Notes under the pieces: generated by a model | The model's database searches: none | The model's input: only the letters and a program-made list of their open reading frames with translations | Told to the model about the DNA's origin: nothing | Assembly: GCA_019137255.1 (NCBI GenBank) | Contig: WPDH01000200.1 | Span: forward strand, 62,001 to 126,000 | Direction: 5' to 3' | DNA length: 64,000 nucleotides | Source of the DNA: Corinectria fuckeliana | Lineage: Eukaryota; Ascomycota; Sordariomycetes; Hypocreales; Nectriaceae | Part shown: piece by piece, positions 1-11,712 of the stretch | Position numbering within the stretch: the first letter of the stretch is position 1 | Layout of the letters: each line of letters begins with the position of its first letter | Program-made: the position numbers and the translations under genes

Positions 1-1218
1 CCACGAGGTCCAGCCGACAAGGGCGGAGGGGGACGAAGTGAGGTCATCGGGAGAATCAGGGGCCAAGGTGTCGATATATCGGGAGGTCCAGCGGTTGATG
101 CTGATGACTGCATCGACGGCAGAGCCAACATGAGTGTTGAACTTTTGCAAGTCCGACGCCGTGCGACGGGCCGTATCGACATATCCATCGAACTCGAGGA
201 GTAGCTCGTCGCGGGCCTGCAGGTCGCTGTGGCGAACAAGACTCCGTAGGTCGCGGATCGCCGTCTCGGAGCGCTTCATCTCAAAGGGTAGCGAGACGCC
301 GTCGGCGCTCTTCTCCAGCACCTGCTCGAACTGCGCCTGCACGGTCATTAGGTCGTCGAACTCGACAGGCGCTGGACGAGGGCCACTGGGGTCGGTGATG
401 ATGGTGTCGGAAGCCGGACAGAAGGGGATGCTGAGCAGCGAGACGCCGGGAAAGCGACATAGTGGAGAAAGAGAGGCGGTTATGGACCGGGTAGCCATGT
501 TTTGAGCGATGATGATGCCACCAAAGGAGAGGTAGATGGCCAGGAGGATGGCGAGAGGGCGCTGGGCGTATCGGAGAGCAAGAGCGACTACACCAAAGAC
601 CCAAGCGAGACTGTTGTAGAGGGCGTTGGCAAGCTGGCCGGGGATGGTTCTATGCCGCTCATGGCGAGACTCCCGCCGGAAATACTCGTCATCGTGGCTG
701 TTGTATCGCCTCCGGCCATTCCTCTGTTTCGAAGGGCTCCCCAGCGAAGGGTTAGCCCGTCTCCTCACTGCGCCGCCACCATCTCCGCTGCCAAACCCGA
801 TACCCAGTCCCCGTACCGTCCTCTCACTCCCCGTGCCCTCGCCCTCGATATCGACGCAGGGCATGCGAAACTCGGGGTCCGGCGTGCGGGAGGCGCTGTT
901 GCCGCTCGCGCCGAGGTCGAGGCCCGAGAGGCTGGGGCGGAAGGGCTCGCGAAGGATGACCTGCTCGTCGTCGGGATGCGCGGCGAAGTCTCGGATGCTG
1001 TCCTGGGAGGCGAAGCTCAGGCCGTCCTGGGAGAAGGGTTGTGTGGGCAGGCCGGTGGATGACGAGGACGGCGGGCCGCGTTGTGAGGAACCGGAGAAGG
1101 ACGGCAGGATGCAGGTGTCAAAGGAGTCGTTTTCGCCCTCTACCATGCGCCAGGAATCTTCGGGGCGGAGTTGTTGTTGTTGTTGTTGGCGGCGCCGCGG
1201 CGGCGACGAGGACGACAT
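1..1218 (-). CDS. Conserved fungal membrane protein, 3' end cut by window edge
   Basis: An open frame with no stop runs from an ATG at 1218 down to base 1, so about 406 N-terminal residues are visible and the C-terminus lies outside the window. The first ~195 residues are low-complexity, starting with Ser/Pro/Arg and a six-Gln run. A hydrophobic stretch follows at about residues 196-240, likely one or two membrane segments. After it comes a helical, charged region that could form a coiled coil. The frame is uninterrupted and rich in C/G-ending codons, which supports real coding. I do not recognise a named family, though the layout resembles uncharacterised ascomycete membrane proteins. The start is chosen as the first ATG of the open frame. 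The next gene, PEX2, is divergent and 2.1 kb away. Confidence 0.8.
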   Translation of the reverse strand, partial: MSSSSPPRRRQQQQQQLRPEDSWRMVEGENDSFDTCILPSFSGSSQRGPPSSSSTGLPTQPFSQDGLSFASQDSIRDFAAHPDDEQVILREPFRPSLSGLDLGASGNSASRTPDPEFRMPCVDIEGEGTGSERTVRGLGIGFGSGDGGGAVRRRANPSLGSPSKQRNGRRRYNSHDDEYFRRESRHERHRTIPGQLANALYNSLAWVFGVVALALRYAQRPLAILLAIYLSFGGIIIAQNMATRSITASLSPLCRFPGVSLLSIPFCPASDTIITDPSGPRPAPVEFDDLMTVQAQFEQVLEKSADGVSLPFEMKRSETAIRDLRSLVRHSDLQARDELLLEFDGYVDTARRTASDLQKFNTHVGSAVDAVISINRWTSRYIDTLAPDSPDDLTSSPSALVGWTSW

Positions 1219-3330
1219 GGCGTCCGGTCTGGCTAACAGCAATGTTGGGCGACCAAGTGGGAGGACGGAGTGTCGCGATACGTCGGGACAAGACTCCGCA
1301 TCGATGGGATTTCAAGGTGGTTCGCAGGTGCCTGGACGGGTTGATATATAGTAGATATTTGTGCAGGTAATTAGCCAAGGTAGCTAGGTTAGGCACCTCG
1401 GTGGAGGCAGCCGGGGATGGTTGGAAGTGCCGGACCGGGGTTGCTGGTATTCACGGCGTTGGGAGGCTCGGGGCGGACAGGGCAAGTGAGTCATCGGAGT
1501 TGTGCAGTTCACGGCGATAGTGAGGACATTCACGGCTTTTTTGTTGCAAGGCAGGGGGGAAATTGAGCTGTAGTTTGTTGTTGACTCGAGATGATGTAGG
1601 CGGCGAGTTTGGATCGACGTGGGACTTGGCGCTGGCCGGGGCGAGTGGGGGGCAGTTGTGGCGCATACTAATTAGTAGCGCCCCTCTAGGTGGCTAAGAA
1701 TATGGGAGTCGGGTGTGACGCAGGCGCGTGAACACCTTCACTCACACCAAATTTATGTACAGCCCAAGGTCCAGGGTAGCCTAATCGGCTTATCAACGAC
1801 ACCATCCATCTGTCCGTCTCGATCGATCCGATGCCTGCCTACCACGTGGGCTCTATGCAGATGACGCATCTCTTTGTGTCTTGTTGTCTTTCTTTCAATT
1901 CTCTTCAAGCCCTCAAGCGGGTTGAAAAATGCACCGCACACCAAGAGGGGTGACAAAAGATTCCGGCTCTCTGCCTGCTTACTTTTAGCGGCTATTATTA
2001 TGCAGAGCTGAATCGCCCCCAAGAAGGGCATTTAAAAATGCGAGAAAAATACCGTTTGGTATGTCGAAGTCCAAAGATACTTGCATTCTTTTTTGAAATG
2101 GTCTTTGGCAGTTTTTGTCGTTTTGAATCTGAGTTGACTTCTTTTAGAGTGATGTGTATTTCTGAACCCGCTTGGCTCTGTCATCGAAGGAACCCAGGTG
2201 CTCTAGCGCCGTCCGCAGCGCCTCATGTAGATACGATGACCAGCATGCTCTTCGATGAGATTCGGCCAGGAGAGGATCGTCTTCTGCGTCAGAAAAGCTC
2301 TTTCCATGTAGTCTTGGTTCCAATGCCATGCCAAGCGACGTCTGGAACCAAGAACCACACAGATCGGCGTATCCCCACCGCACGCTGCAATACAGATGCA
2401 CAGCAGTGCTTGCACACTCCAGACCGTTGTCACCAACGCCCCTGATGCCATGAAAGGAGCCCTTGTACGGAACCCGTTTGTATCCTTGCCATTTGTTTAG
2501 ATTGATTCGACGTAAAGGATCGTCGTCATCGTGAATATAATACTTCGTTTGAGGGCTGATAAGGTTACCCTGCCTCGCGATGTGAATCTAGTGATCGGCT
2601 GGAGAATATGCCTTCAATTTCCACGGCTTGCCACACTTGTCGAGTCCACCTGGTGTGACTATTGATACTACGGAGAGTCATCAACGGCATATAACTTCAA
2701 GCCGGTCTGTAGTACGTCTCATATTTCCGTGTACCCTGAGACTATGTCTGCACATTGTCCTAATAACAATCCGAGGAGTGGAAGGAAAACAGTCACTGTA
2801 AGGCGGATGAGTGTTTGTAAGATATGAGGAACGATTATTAGTGGTCGAATGCCCATGGTAGACTATTGGAGAGTACCAAGAATCCAGGGTGTGCCAATAG
2901 TATGCACACATCATGACGATTGGTCTGCAACAGAAGCAAGGGGTACAGTAGGGAATGAGAGGCGTTTTCTCCCAGCATCCCGGGGCTTTGGGTTGCTGAC
3001 AGCCTGAAGCTAGAATAATGAATCTTGTTGCGACATGTCGACAGTAGAGACGTCTTGAAGAACTTATGGAGAGCGCACCTAATAAATCTATTTCATATCC
3101 TTCTTTGCCCCGATTCAGCAAGTGGTCCTGGGGCACTAATCTAGATTAACGTTACGGTAGCTTAGCGGCGCATGCCGCTAAATCCAAGCTCGTCTCGACA
3201 AAACCTCGGCTCCTGGACATCCGAGGCCATATTAAGTCAGCACCATCGTCATGTGGCTCCGCTCAACCCCGGATCTTCGTCTTCCTCACTTGCGACCTTT
3301 GACATCTCGACTTCAACACCGACTGCACCG
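1219..3330. other. Intergenic region between divergent genes
   Basis: No credible gene is seen in these 2.1 kb. The short open frames, including a 151-codon one on the minus strand at 2681-3136, lack splice partners, domain signals and the C/G-ending codon bias of neighbouring genes. The part from about 1740 to 3140 is AT-richer than the flanking genes. It probably holds the promoters of the divergent membrane-protein and PEX2 genes. Confidence 0.6.
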
Positions 3331-3348
3331 ATGATTCCTCCACGATGA
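3331..3348 (+). promoter_or_regulatory. Five-codon uORF overlapping the PEX2 start codon
   Basis: ATG ATT CCT CCA CGA TGA is read directly. Its stop TGA shares bases with the PEX2 ATG at 3345, forming an ATGA junction in a different frame. If the transcript starts upstream of 3331, this would be a minimal upstream frame whose termination places ribosomes on the main start. Whether it lies within the mRNA cannot be seen from DNA alone. Confidence 0.45.
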
Positions 3349-4670
3349 CCGATTCGAGCTTCGTCCAAGCGCAACGTCGCGTCGCCGCGCGTCGCCAAGC
3401 TCGCGAGGCCGAGGCTGTGGCTCGCATCGCCGCTGCCCGGCAATCTTCCCGAGCGCGAGCCAACCTCGAGCGCCTGCCCTTCCCCCTGAATCGTATCGGG
3501 TCCGCCTGGGACACCATCTCCACGAGAGAAGGCACGCGACCGGAGTTCCGCGTGGGGCAGGTCGACGCAGAACTGCTCGACGGGGAGCTGGCTGGCATCC
3601 TGAAGGATCAAGTGTCCGAGGCGCTCAAGTATTTTGGCGGCGGGCACCTCCACGATGACTGGTCGGCCGAGATCATGCTGGCCTTGAGGGCGGTGCTTTT
3701 TAAGCTTACCGTCTGGGACCACGATGCGACTTACGGCGCGGCTCTCCAGAACCTACAATACACAGACGCGAGGAGGAACGGCCCCATCCTCACACCCCCT
3801 TCAAAGACCCAAAAGTCTCTGTATGGATTGGTGACCGTCGTTGGGAATTACGGCTGGACGAGATGGGAGGACTGGCTCGTGGAACACGAAGACGGGTACG
3901 ATGAGCCAAGCCCCCGAGTGCGGCGCTTGTCACGGCTGACATCTGCCTTGTCAACCGTTCACTCGGCCGCAGCATGCGTCTCGTTCCTGGTGTTTCTCTT
4001 CCATGGGCGATATCGAACGCTGCTGGACAGGGTTCTGAAGATGAGGCTTGCGCCACCCACGAGCCAAGTAAGCCGCGAGGTCTCGTTTGAGTACCTCAAC
4101 CGTCAGCTCGTCTGGCATGCCTTTACCGAGTTTCTGCTCTTCGTACTCCCCCTCATTGGCATTCAGCGATGGAGGCGATGGATAACCCGAACATGGCGCA
4201 AAACAAAAGAAATCGTTAGGGCTGGACCGCAGGATGGGGACAAGGCGAACGGTGAATACGGCTTTCTCCCAGAGAGGACATGCGCCATCTGCTACCAGGA
4301 CCAGAACGACAACGCGACATCGGAGACGGAAATCATGGCTGCTGCGGCTTCCAGCGGCGTCATAGGCTCGGCCCAGACCGACATAACCAACCCGTATGAG
4401 ACGATTCCCTGCGGATGCATTTACTGTTTTGTCTGTCTGGCGACGCGTCTGGAGAGGGAGGAAGGCGAGGGCTGGACATGTCTGCGCTGTGGCGAGCACG
4501 TCAAGGAGTGCAAACCATGGAATGGAGACGTACTAGAGCCTACAGGGAAGTCTTCGTCCGCCAAGACGGTGGCCTTTTCAGATGATGTTGTCGCTAGTGG
4601 AGTGCTGGTGGATGAAAAAGACGAGTCTTCACTCGTCGAGGCATTGAGTAGTACGGACTCGGACTCGTAA
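3345..4670 (+). CDS. PEX2: Peroxisome biogenesis factor 2, RING-type E3 ubiquitin ligase
   Basis: This intronless 441-residue protein matches the PEX2 family, part of the PEX2-PEX10-PEX12 ligase in the peroxisomal membrane that ubiquitinates the PEX5 receptor for recycling. Residues ~45-285 form the Pex2/Pex12-type region with hydrophobic segments. The RING is at 313-382: C313-C316, then C356, C358, C361-C364 and C379-C382. At the fourth metal position, where PEX2 usually has His, there is Cys, reading CGCIYC. I think related fungal PEX2 proteins share this, but that is from memory. The tail after the RING is acidic and Ser-rich. The ATG at 3345 is the first in frame, and a five-codon upstream frame overlaps it. 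Confidence 0.94.
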   Translation: MTDSSFVQAQRRVAARRQAREAEAVARIAAARQSSRARANLERLPFPLNRIGSAWDTISTREGTRPEFRVGQVDAELLDGELAGILKDQVSEALKYFGGGHLHDDWSAEIMLALRAVLFKLTVWDHDATYGAALQNLQYTDARRNGPILTPPSKTQKSLYGLVTVVGNYGWTRWEDWLVEHEDGYDEPSPRVRRLSRLTSALSTVHSAAACVSFLVFLFHGRYRTLLDRVLKMRLAPPTSQVSREVSFEYLNRQLVWHAFTEFLLFVLPLIGIQRWRRWITRTWRKTKEIVRAGPQDGDKANGEYGFLPERTCAICYQDQNDNATSETEIMAAAASSGVIGSAQTDITNPYETIPCGCIYCFVCLATRLEREEGEGWTCLRCGEHVKECKPWNGDVLEPTGKSSSAKTVAFSDDVVASGVLVDEKDESSLVEALSSTDSDS

Positions 4671-5300
4671 TCAAAGGGGGGAAGCGGTCTGGACGGAGTT
4701 GGGGACACTGACATGATATTAGATGACTTGGCCGAGGCCAACTGTAATATACAACACATTACCTATCTATGACTGTTTATTTTGTGCAACATATATGTAG
4801 GGCCCAAGCAACATTTCCTCTGCAACACGTGAAAGGAGATTCCCTTCCTGTCTCCATTGAGATGCAGCTTCGGTCATGAGCTAACTCGTTATCGCCTCAC
4901 AGAGTCATGAGGGCAAGTGGTGGTGGTATTAGTGACCAGCTAACGCACTCCACTGCAGGCCCTTAGACGACCTGCCAGGGGTCCAGCCACCTGTACTAAG
5001 CCAGCAAATCTCTGGAGCTCAGGGCAGGTCCTCACTTCCGTCATCAGCCGCGATAGGCACCTGGACCTTGGACAATGGAGGTCGGGCGCCTTTGAAACCC
5101 GTCAGTGCGGCTGATCAACACCAACCTCCATCCCGCGATAAAACGACATCTGCCCAAACCCGAGACCAATTCGGAACTCGCAATCTGCAGCTCCAACACT
5201 CCCCAGAGGCTTTGCTAACCGAGTCGCGGAAAAGAACGCCGTACCACGCTGCTCACTCGCCTTCCCGACCGATGTAGCACCCGCCGCCTCGCATCGTCCC
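4671..5300. other. Intergenic, no gene seen
   Basis: The stretch between PEX2 and the downstream membrane-protein gene holds the PEX2 3' end and the likely promoter of the next gene. A 69-codon frame at 5068-5277 has no supporting feature. Confidence 0.55.
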
Positions 5301-5301
<1 letters not shown>

Positions 5302-5336
<35 letters not shown>

Positions 5337-5363
5337 ANNTCCCCCCCCCCCCCCCCCCCCCCC
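5302..5363. other. Two-N assembly gap inside a poly-C run
   Basis: A run of 35 C is followed by A, two N and T (5337-5340), then 23 more C and a short repeated TCGATTCCCC unit. This is an assembly join at a homopolymer. The true length of the tract is unknown. It lies 37 bp upstream of the start chosen for the next gene, so an upstream start or 5' exon there cannot be excluded. Confidence 0.85.
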
Positions 5364-5400
5364 TCGATTCCCCTCGATTCCCCTCACCCCCAAACGTCCC

Positions 5401-7329
5401 ATGCCGAGCTTCTTCCAGTTCACGCAGGGCACCGAGTCGCGCGTGCGCCCCAACGACTCGGCCCCGCTGCTCGGCCGCTTCCGTGCCGTGCCGCCGCGCC
5501 CCGAGCTCGGCGCGCGACGGCCCAGCCAGCTCGGCCTGCTCGCGGGGACGACCCTGGGCGACGGGCGCGGCAGCGTGCACGTCGGGTACGGCGCCGTGCT
5601 CGCGGCGGAGCTGGTCCACGACGCGCCGAGCACCACCAGCAGCGACGAGCTCGAGGACGCGCTGACGCCGTGGGAGCGTGCTTGGCAGCGGTGGGTGCTG
5701 GACATCTGGGTCGAACCCAGGCAGTCGGCCGTCCGGAGAGTCGTGGACAAGTGGTGGAGTCGATATGGCTTCCTGGTGCTGATGCCGGCCGCGTTGGTAT
5801 GTTGAGGCGCCCGCGCTCTTCAGTCGTCTGCTAACCATTCTCCAGGCCGTCGCGTGGTGTTCGGTGCCCTTCCCCCAATATTCCTTTCCCGACGATGAAG
5901 ACGACGACCCTCAGGTGCCAGGTGGTAAGGCCCCCGGCCACGGAACAGCCAGGGTGCAGGTCAACTTTTGGTTCTTTCTCTTCGTCTACTACGGCTTCTA
6001 CAACCTCACGGCCCTCATTTGGATCACCAAGGTCTTCAACCTCTACAGCCTCAACTGGTGGCCGCAATCGCTCGGCTTCCCCCTCACCGTCTCCCTCATC
6101 GCCGTCCTGTCCCTCGCGCTGCCCGTGCCCGTCTACCTCAACCCCGCCACCCGCTTCATCACCGCCCACAACACGGCGTGGATCACCTGGACCTTTGTCG
6201 TCATGGCCATGCCCGTCGCCATCGCCTTCTTCATCCTCACCATCAACGAGCGCCACATCGGGCTGCGCCACTCGCTCTCCGACACCCAGCGCATCTTCAC
6301 CACGTCGTGGTGGACCGGCGAGCCTGACACCATGTCCGGCAGGGACCGGCGGAGGCGCAACATCGCCGGGGACCTCTTCGACCCGGACATGCTCCACGCC
6401 GTGCCGGACCCCCGACCGCAGGGCGTTGCCATGCGCCGACGCTGGCTGCCGGCGAGCTTCGTGCGGTTCCTCTGGTTCTGCGTGGCCCTGTTTGTCGGCT
6501 TGATGGCCTACGTGATTGGAGAGGCATACGCTGAGATCTACCTGCGAACGCTGCCGCATGACAACCTGGAGACGGTTGTGTATGTCTACGGCTGGGTCGT
6601 GACGGTCCATCTCCTGGACGCCTTGACCGGCTGGGTGCTGGGTATTCGCGAGGGCGAACGTGTGGGAAGCTATCCCCTGAGCTGGGTCTTTAAATTGTGA
6701 GTTCCGACCAGCTAATTCAAGGCGGCAGCTGCTGAGGAACCTCGCTCTGACGGGAGAAACCTAGATACTTCATGTTGACGTATCAAACCTACGTCCGCGC
6801 CCTATACGCCCGTCTGCGTTCGCCGTCCCAGTTCGTCATCCTCCAGGTCCTGTCCTCGACCGGCCTGGTGGTCATCACCCCCATCATGATGACGCCCCTG
6901 GTCCACAAGATCCTGTCCGTTCTGGGCCTTAACACGCAGAGCTACGGATCCTACCAGAAGGTGCAGACCCGCAACGTCTTCATCCGCTTCCTGGCCGAGA
7001 ACGTCTCCATGGCAGCCTTCCTCGGCAGCATCCTGGTGCTGCACTTGGGCGCCAACAAGGACGTGTACCCCTACTTCGCCTTTGACGACAAGGGCGAGCC
7101 CTACGACTTCGACCTCACCTTCTATGCCTCCATGGTGACGTGGGCTTGCGAGCTAGCCGCCAGCCTTGCCGTCCGCGGCCTGATTAGCCTCTTCTACGGC
7201 GTCGATGTCGGGCTGGAGGGGAAGCTCGACTTGGCAGTCTGGCCCGAGTTGATGCCGACCTGTGTTGCCGTTATGCTGCACGTGTTGCAGAACATGCTAT
7301 TTTCGATCATCCGATTACAGTTTCGCTGA
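5401..7329 (+). CDS. Multi-pass integral membrane protein of unknown function
   Basis: Three exons, 5401-5796, 5846-6696 and 6765-7329, join through GTATGT/CCAG and GTGAGT/CTAG introns of 49 and 68 bp into a 603-residue frame. The first intron has a CTAAC branch site. The N-terminal ~125 residues are soluble and rich in Arg, Pro and Gly. The rest has roughly eight hydrophobic membrane segments, separated by a charged cytosolic-type loop rich in Arg around residues 290-345. Aromatic-rich segments such as NFWFFLFVYYGFYN are conspicuous. I do not recognise a family and assign no transport or enzyme activity. Codon use is strongly C/G-ending, as in neighbouring genes. The start is the first ATG after the poly-C gap. 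Confidence 0.87.
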
Positions 7330-8623
7330 GTGGAGCTTGTCCGTTTCAAGGAGGGACTTGTCGGGTAGTTGGAAGGATCGAGAGTGGCCGGGACGGGCCG
7401 TACAAAGTTGCCGGTAGAAGAGGGGCGTCCACAGCATGGGACAAACCCGCAGGACAGAGTCGAGATTCTTCTTCTTTCGTTGTCCTGTTTGAGGCATTGG
7501 TTTTATACAGCGATTCGCGCGCATGATGCATACATGCATGCATGGATAGACGGTCGCTGTCTCACTGGCAGAGACAGGATGATACCCCCCTTAGACAGTT
7601 TCCCCGAGTCCGTTATTCTTTTAATTCTTTAAGCATTAGATACCTCCTCTGTTAGTTGCTTGAACATCAAATCGACTTGTTTTCTTGGTCAACCGCATAT
7701 TTGCTCCTACCGTCGTGGTGTCATTGGAGGCTGGTAATTGGGGCGTCGATATAGAGTTTTCCCACTATCGCATCAGCAAGAACTTATCTACCTATCTTTT
7801 CACACGGCAGTCTTGGCATCGTACCCAACACAGTGGACGACTGGTTGAGAAACGCCGAGCAAGCAGCGCTAGGTTTGCCCAATGCCAAGCAAGATCTCGC
7901 CCAGGTGTTTGGCTGCAGCGGAAGGACTAGATGCTGGTTGGCTCTCTGTTTGACAAGGTGGTCTTGTTTGTTAATATCAAAACAGAAAAGAAAAGGTGCG
8001 AGTGGCCGTTTTGTGGAACTAGCATCCGGAAGGGCGCAGCAGAGACGTCTTCGTCACCATGTTGAGCGGTGGTAACTAGCTGGCGGTTGTACGAATTCTC
8101 ATACGGAATGACGGGCACCATGCTGCCGGGGGTATCCATGGCATCACCACTGCGGGGGACGCTTCGAGCGATGCTCTGGACCGGACGGCCCGGACAGGAC
8201 GCCACTGGGCAGGCTGGCACGACGCAAGTGCGGCTAATGCAAGCCTCGGCGGCTCTCCCACCTCTCTGACCGTGCTGCAAACAGCGGTGAAAATGAGGGA
8301 CACGGCTTGTTAGTGGGAGGAATTTAGACGGCGTCGGCAAGAAAACGAGCAAACCGGTGAAGATGTTCTAAAGGGCACGCCAGACAATTGGATGGGGGGG
8401 AAGAATGAGAAGGAGGGGAGGTGCTGGCGGGTGCGTATGGCCATGCATCAGGATACTATGTATGTACTCCGTACGTAGTGTGAGTGCAAGGGAGGAAACA
8501 GCTGCTAAAGGGCATGCAGCAAAGACGAGGGGACCTGGTGGCCGGGACCGGGGCCCGGAACGAGAAGGTTGCAATGCAGGCTGGGGTTGTGAGAGCTGAC
8601 GGATTCCCTACAAAAGGGTCGCT

Positions 8624-8648
8624 GGAGCACGACGGAGCACGACGGAGC
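8624..8648. repeat. Tandem GGAGCACGAC, 2.5 copies
   Basis: The ten-base unit GGAGCACGAC is repeated twice, followed by a partial copy starting GGAGC. It lies in gene-free DNA. Confidence 0.8.
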
Positions 8649-9811
8649 TGAGTCGGAGAGAGCTATTAGCCCCCGTGCGGGCAGGTGAGCGGGGAGGCTA
8701 AAAGAAAACGATGCGATGCAGCCATGTGCGTGAATGCGAAGGCATCTGTGCCGTACTAGGCACATCGACAGGATTCATAAGTAGCTGCCTACTTATCTGG
8801 TCTCAGATATCGATGGCCGCGGGGGGTGGAGTTACTAACACGGGTTGAGTCGAGTCGAGCTAGAGGGGAACCTGACGGAGACTCACGGAGGCTGACGGAG
8901 CCAGACGCGTGCCGATATGCTAGTGATGCTCCATCGAAGCCTGACGAGGCCTGGAGGTGCCCCAGGGGCGAGTTAACGTCTTGGTATGGAGAAACGGCGT
9001 AGCCATGGCAGGAAACGGAGCATGCCCCGGATCCCCTGGATTCTGCTTTGGTGGATGTGGATGCAGGGGAATCCTGAAGACCGCGCAAGTCGCATTCAGG
9101 TTGCACCCAGAGTTTCACACAGTCGCACACACGCGCACGCAGTGGCGGATATATGGTGGATCACCGTGGATTGTGCCAGTGTCAGGAACGGAGGCGAGAC
9201 GTTCCAGACGGACGGACACGAGAGTGACTGGTGATGAACCGGGAGGTGGAAAGCGAAGAGTCATACTTGAGCACACCTTCATGGATACCGTTTGAGTATC
9301 GGAGCTTCCCGTCGAGGCTGTGTGTGCATGGGATGGAGGCTCTGACTCCGAGACATGCCCCACGTTGGGTACCGGGCTGCATTCGCACTCTGATTCCTTT
9401 GAACGGCCTCGTTGGATCATATCGTGTTGTAACAGGAGAGAACGACAGAGGCACTGGGAGAGACAAAAACCCAACGAACAAGAGACCGACAATAACCAGA
9501 GAAAAGAGAGCTAAATTGACGGGTTTGACGACATGCATGAGGCGACGACTGGTTGGCCCTGCAATGGGGTGCATGGCTCGACGACGTAACGCAGTGCAAT
9601 GGAGTGAGCAGACGGACTCAAACGGAGTGAGTGTCTGGACAAACGAGGGAGTGGATGGTGTGGGTATTGCTGGAGTGATGGAGGATTTGATTGATTGATC
9701 GATTCATGGATGGATGGTATGACGGGAGTCGGGAGCAGGATATTGAGCAAGTGAGCGTTCAACAACTACGGGCGCCTGTGTGGGCGTGCTGCCATCAAAG
9801 TTAGTGACAGT

Positions 9812-9839
9812 GATGCGAGATGCAAGATGCAAGATGCAG
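9812..9839. repeat. Tandem heptamer GATGCAA, four copies
   Basis: Four adjacent copies of GATGC(A/G)(A/G) are read with perfect spacing of seven bases. Confidence 0.85.
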
Positions 9840-11688
9840 GTTGGCCATGGCGGGGTTCGGGTCCGAACGAAGTCTTATCGTCGGGGCATAAGCTACTACA
9901 GAGTGCGGACGGCAACTACTATACGAATGAATATCTAGAAGGAGCGATGGAAGGGTCCTGCAAGACCAGGCAGGCACCTCAAGCTCTCATGCAGTGCCGT
10001 GTCTGATATTCAAAACTGCTCTTTACTATGTAGGTCGACCTCTGTAAAAGGCCCATAACCAAAAGGCAGGCATGCCCCATCCAGGTACCGGACCATCTCA
10101 AAACTCGACCTTGCCAAAACAGGCTTCATCCAGCTTCATCCAGTTGGAAGACAGGATCAGACTTGCCATTTCCGGCACAACCAGCATGTCCACATTGGCA
10201 AATGGCTGACCTCTCATGAATGCATACTACTTACTAGGTACCTAAAGTAAGTACTGGTGCTTATTGCTTTCTATTACTTCTTACATACTAGTACTAGTCT
10301 ACGGAGTACCTAAGTAGGTATTCGATTTAGTTATCACCTTATTTATATTCATCAGGGTAGTCGTCAGCCCATGTCGTGTCCATCTGTACGACGTCGTCAT
10401 TTGGAGTGAGAAATCGTAATGGATGAGGGAGGCTGTCACCTAAACGCCATCGCCTGCCATGGTGGGGAAGCCGGTGCCCCATGGATCCATGGATGCCAAA
10501 CATGGCCTTATACTAGATAGTAGGCTACGACTGGGTGCGTAGGTATGTAGGTACCAATCAGGTATTTCATGTACTGGCTTCCCGCCGCAGACACCGCGCA
10601 TTAGTTTATTAGTCGATGTGATGGTATGGGGACAGTTGCTTGAGAGCATCCTTATTGAAGGCTCGCTCTCGGGCTTGCTGCGTCACTTCAATTTTGGCTG
10701 TGGTTTGCCTGTGACTACTACTGGACTGGGAAGTGCATATCCATTTACTTACCATGCGCGTTCTTCAGTGGAAATCGTCAATGCCTCGTTCGGTACCCAA
10801 GTACCTCGGTGAGCTTGCACCCTGCCTGATGGGGCCAGACTTACATACCAGTAGTACGAAGTACTTGTTTCCTGGGTTGTTTTCGGCTCACGCAATGGGA
10901 CCTGTCTCGTTGTTCCATGCCAGAGCGGGTGACCCGGGGTAAGAACAACGAGGTAGGGATTATCATGGAAGGTAAAATAGCAATACTATTACCCACCTAG
11001 GCAGCTAAGAGCTTGGCTACCAGGGTTGGCTGGCCATCGGTAAAGCGAGGGCCTATCGATCCGAGAGAGAAAGGGCTGCCGTCTGTTCCATCCTAGCCCA
11101 GCTCAGCGAATTAATTTAGCCGGACTGCTGGCCCGTGTTCTCAGCACGAGAGGGCCCACGAAGCTCCAGGGGCACTCCAGACGCGTTTTGCGATGCAGCA
11201 ATCTCCATGTCGCCGCGGTCCGGCCACCAGGGTAGGTAGGTAGCTGTGCTAGCAGGATGTTGGTGCGAGCGGAAAGACATCCCGTAATAGTGACGAGTTT
11301 TGACGGGCCCTAGACAAACCCACCAAGGGGCTGAGGCCAAGGGCACGGCGATGGGGAAATGGAAAAATACAATTTTAAAATAGAAGGGAAGAAGGAAAAC
11401 ACGGAGGCCAACCAACGCTCAACGGGGTCCATTTGGTGGCGGTTGACTGATGTTCCGGCGCTGGCGCTGGGCTGGACTGGCTACTAGTAGCCCTGTCATG
11501 GAACATATTGATACGTTTGAGATACGTGCTCCAGACTGACTCTGATTCATCATGGGTGAGGTCCCTACTGTGGTTGCACAGGTAGCGGGGGAGGGGGGCC
11601 CATGATGCTATTTCACACGATGGGACGGTTGGGACGCGAAGTCTCACACCCACCCGGACCGCGCCGTGGGCTATCACCACTTCTAAGT

Positions 11689-11712
11689 ACACACACACAC
11701 ACACACACACAC
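11689..11712. repeat. (AC)12 microsatellite
   Basis: Twelve uninterrupted AC units in gene-free DNA. Confidence 0.95.

Noticed and set aside
2681..3136. 151-codon minus-strand frame between the first two genes
   Set aside because: No domain, no coding bias and many rare codons; probably chance in AT-richer DNA.
5831..6610. 259-codon minus-strand frame
   Set aside because: It is antisense to the multi-pass membrane protein. The charged repetitive translation is a by-product of GC-rich codons.
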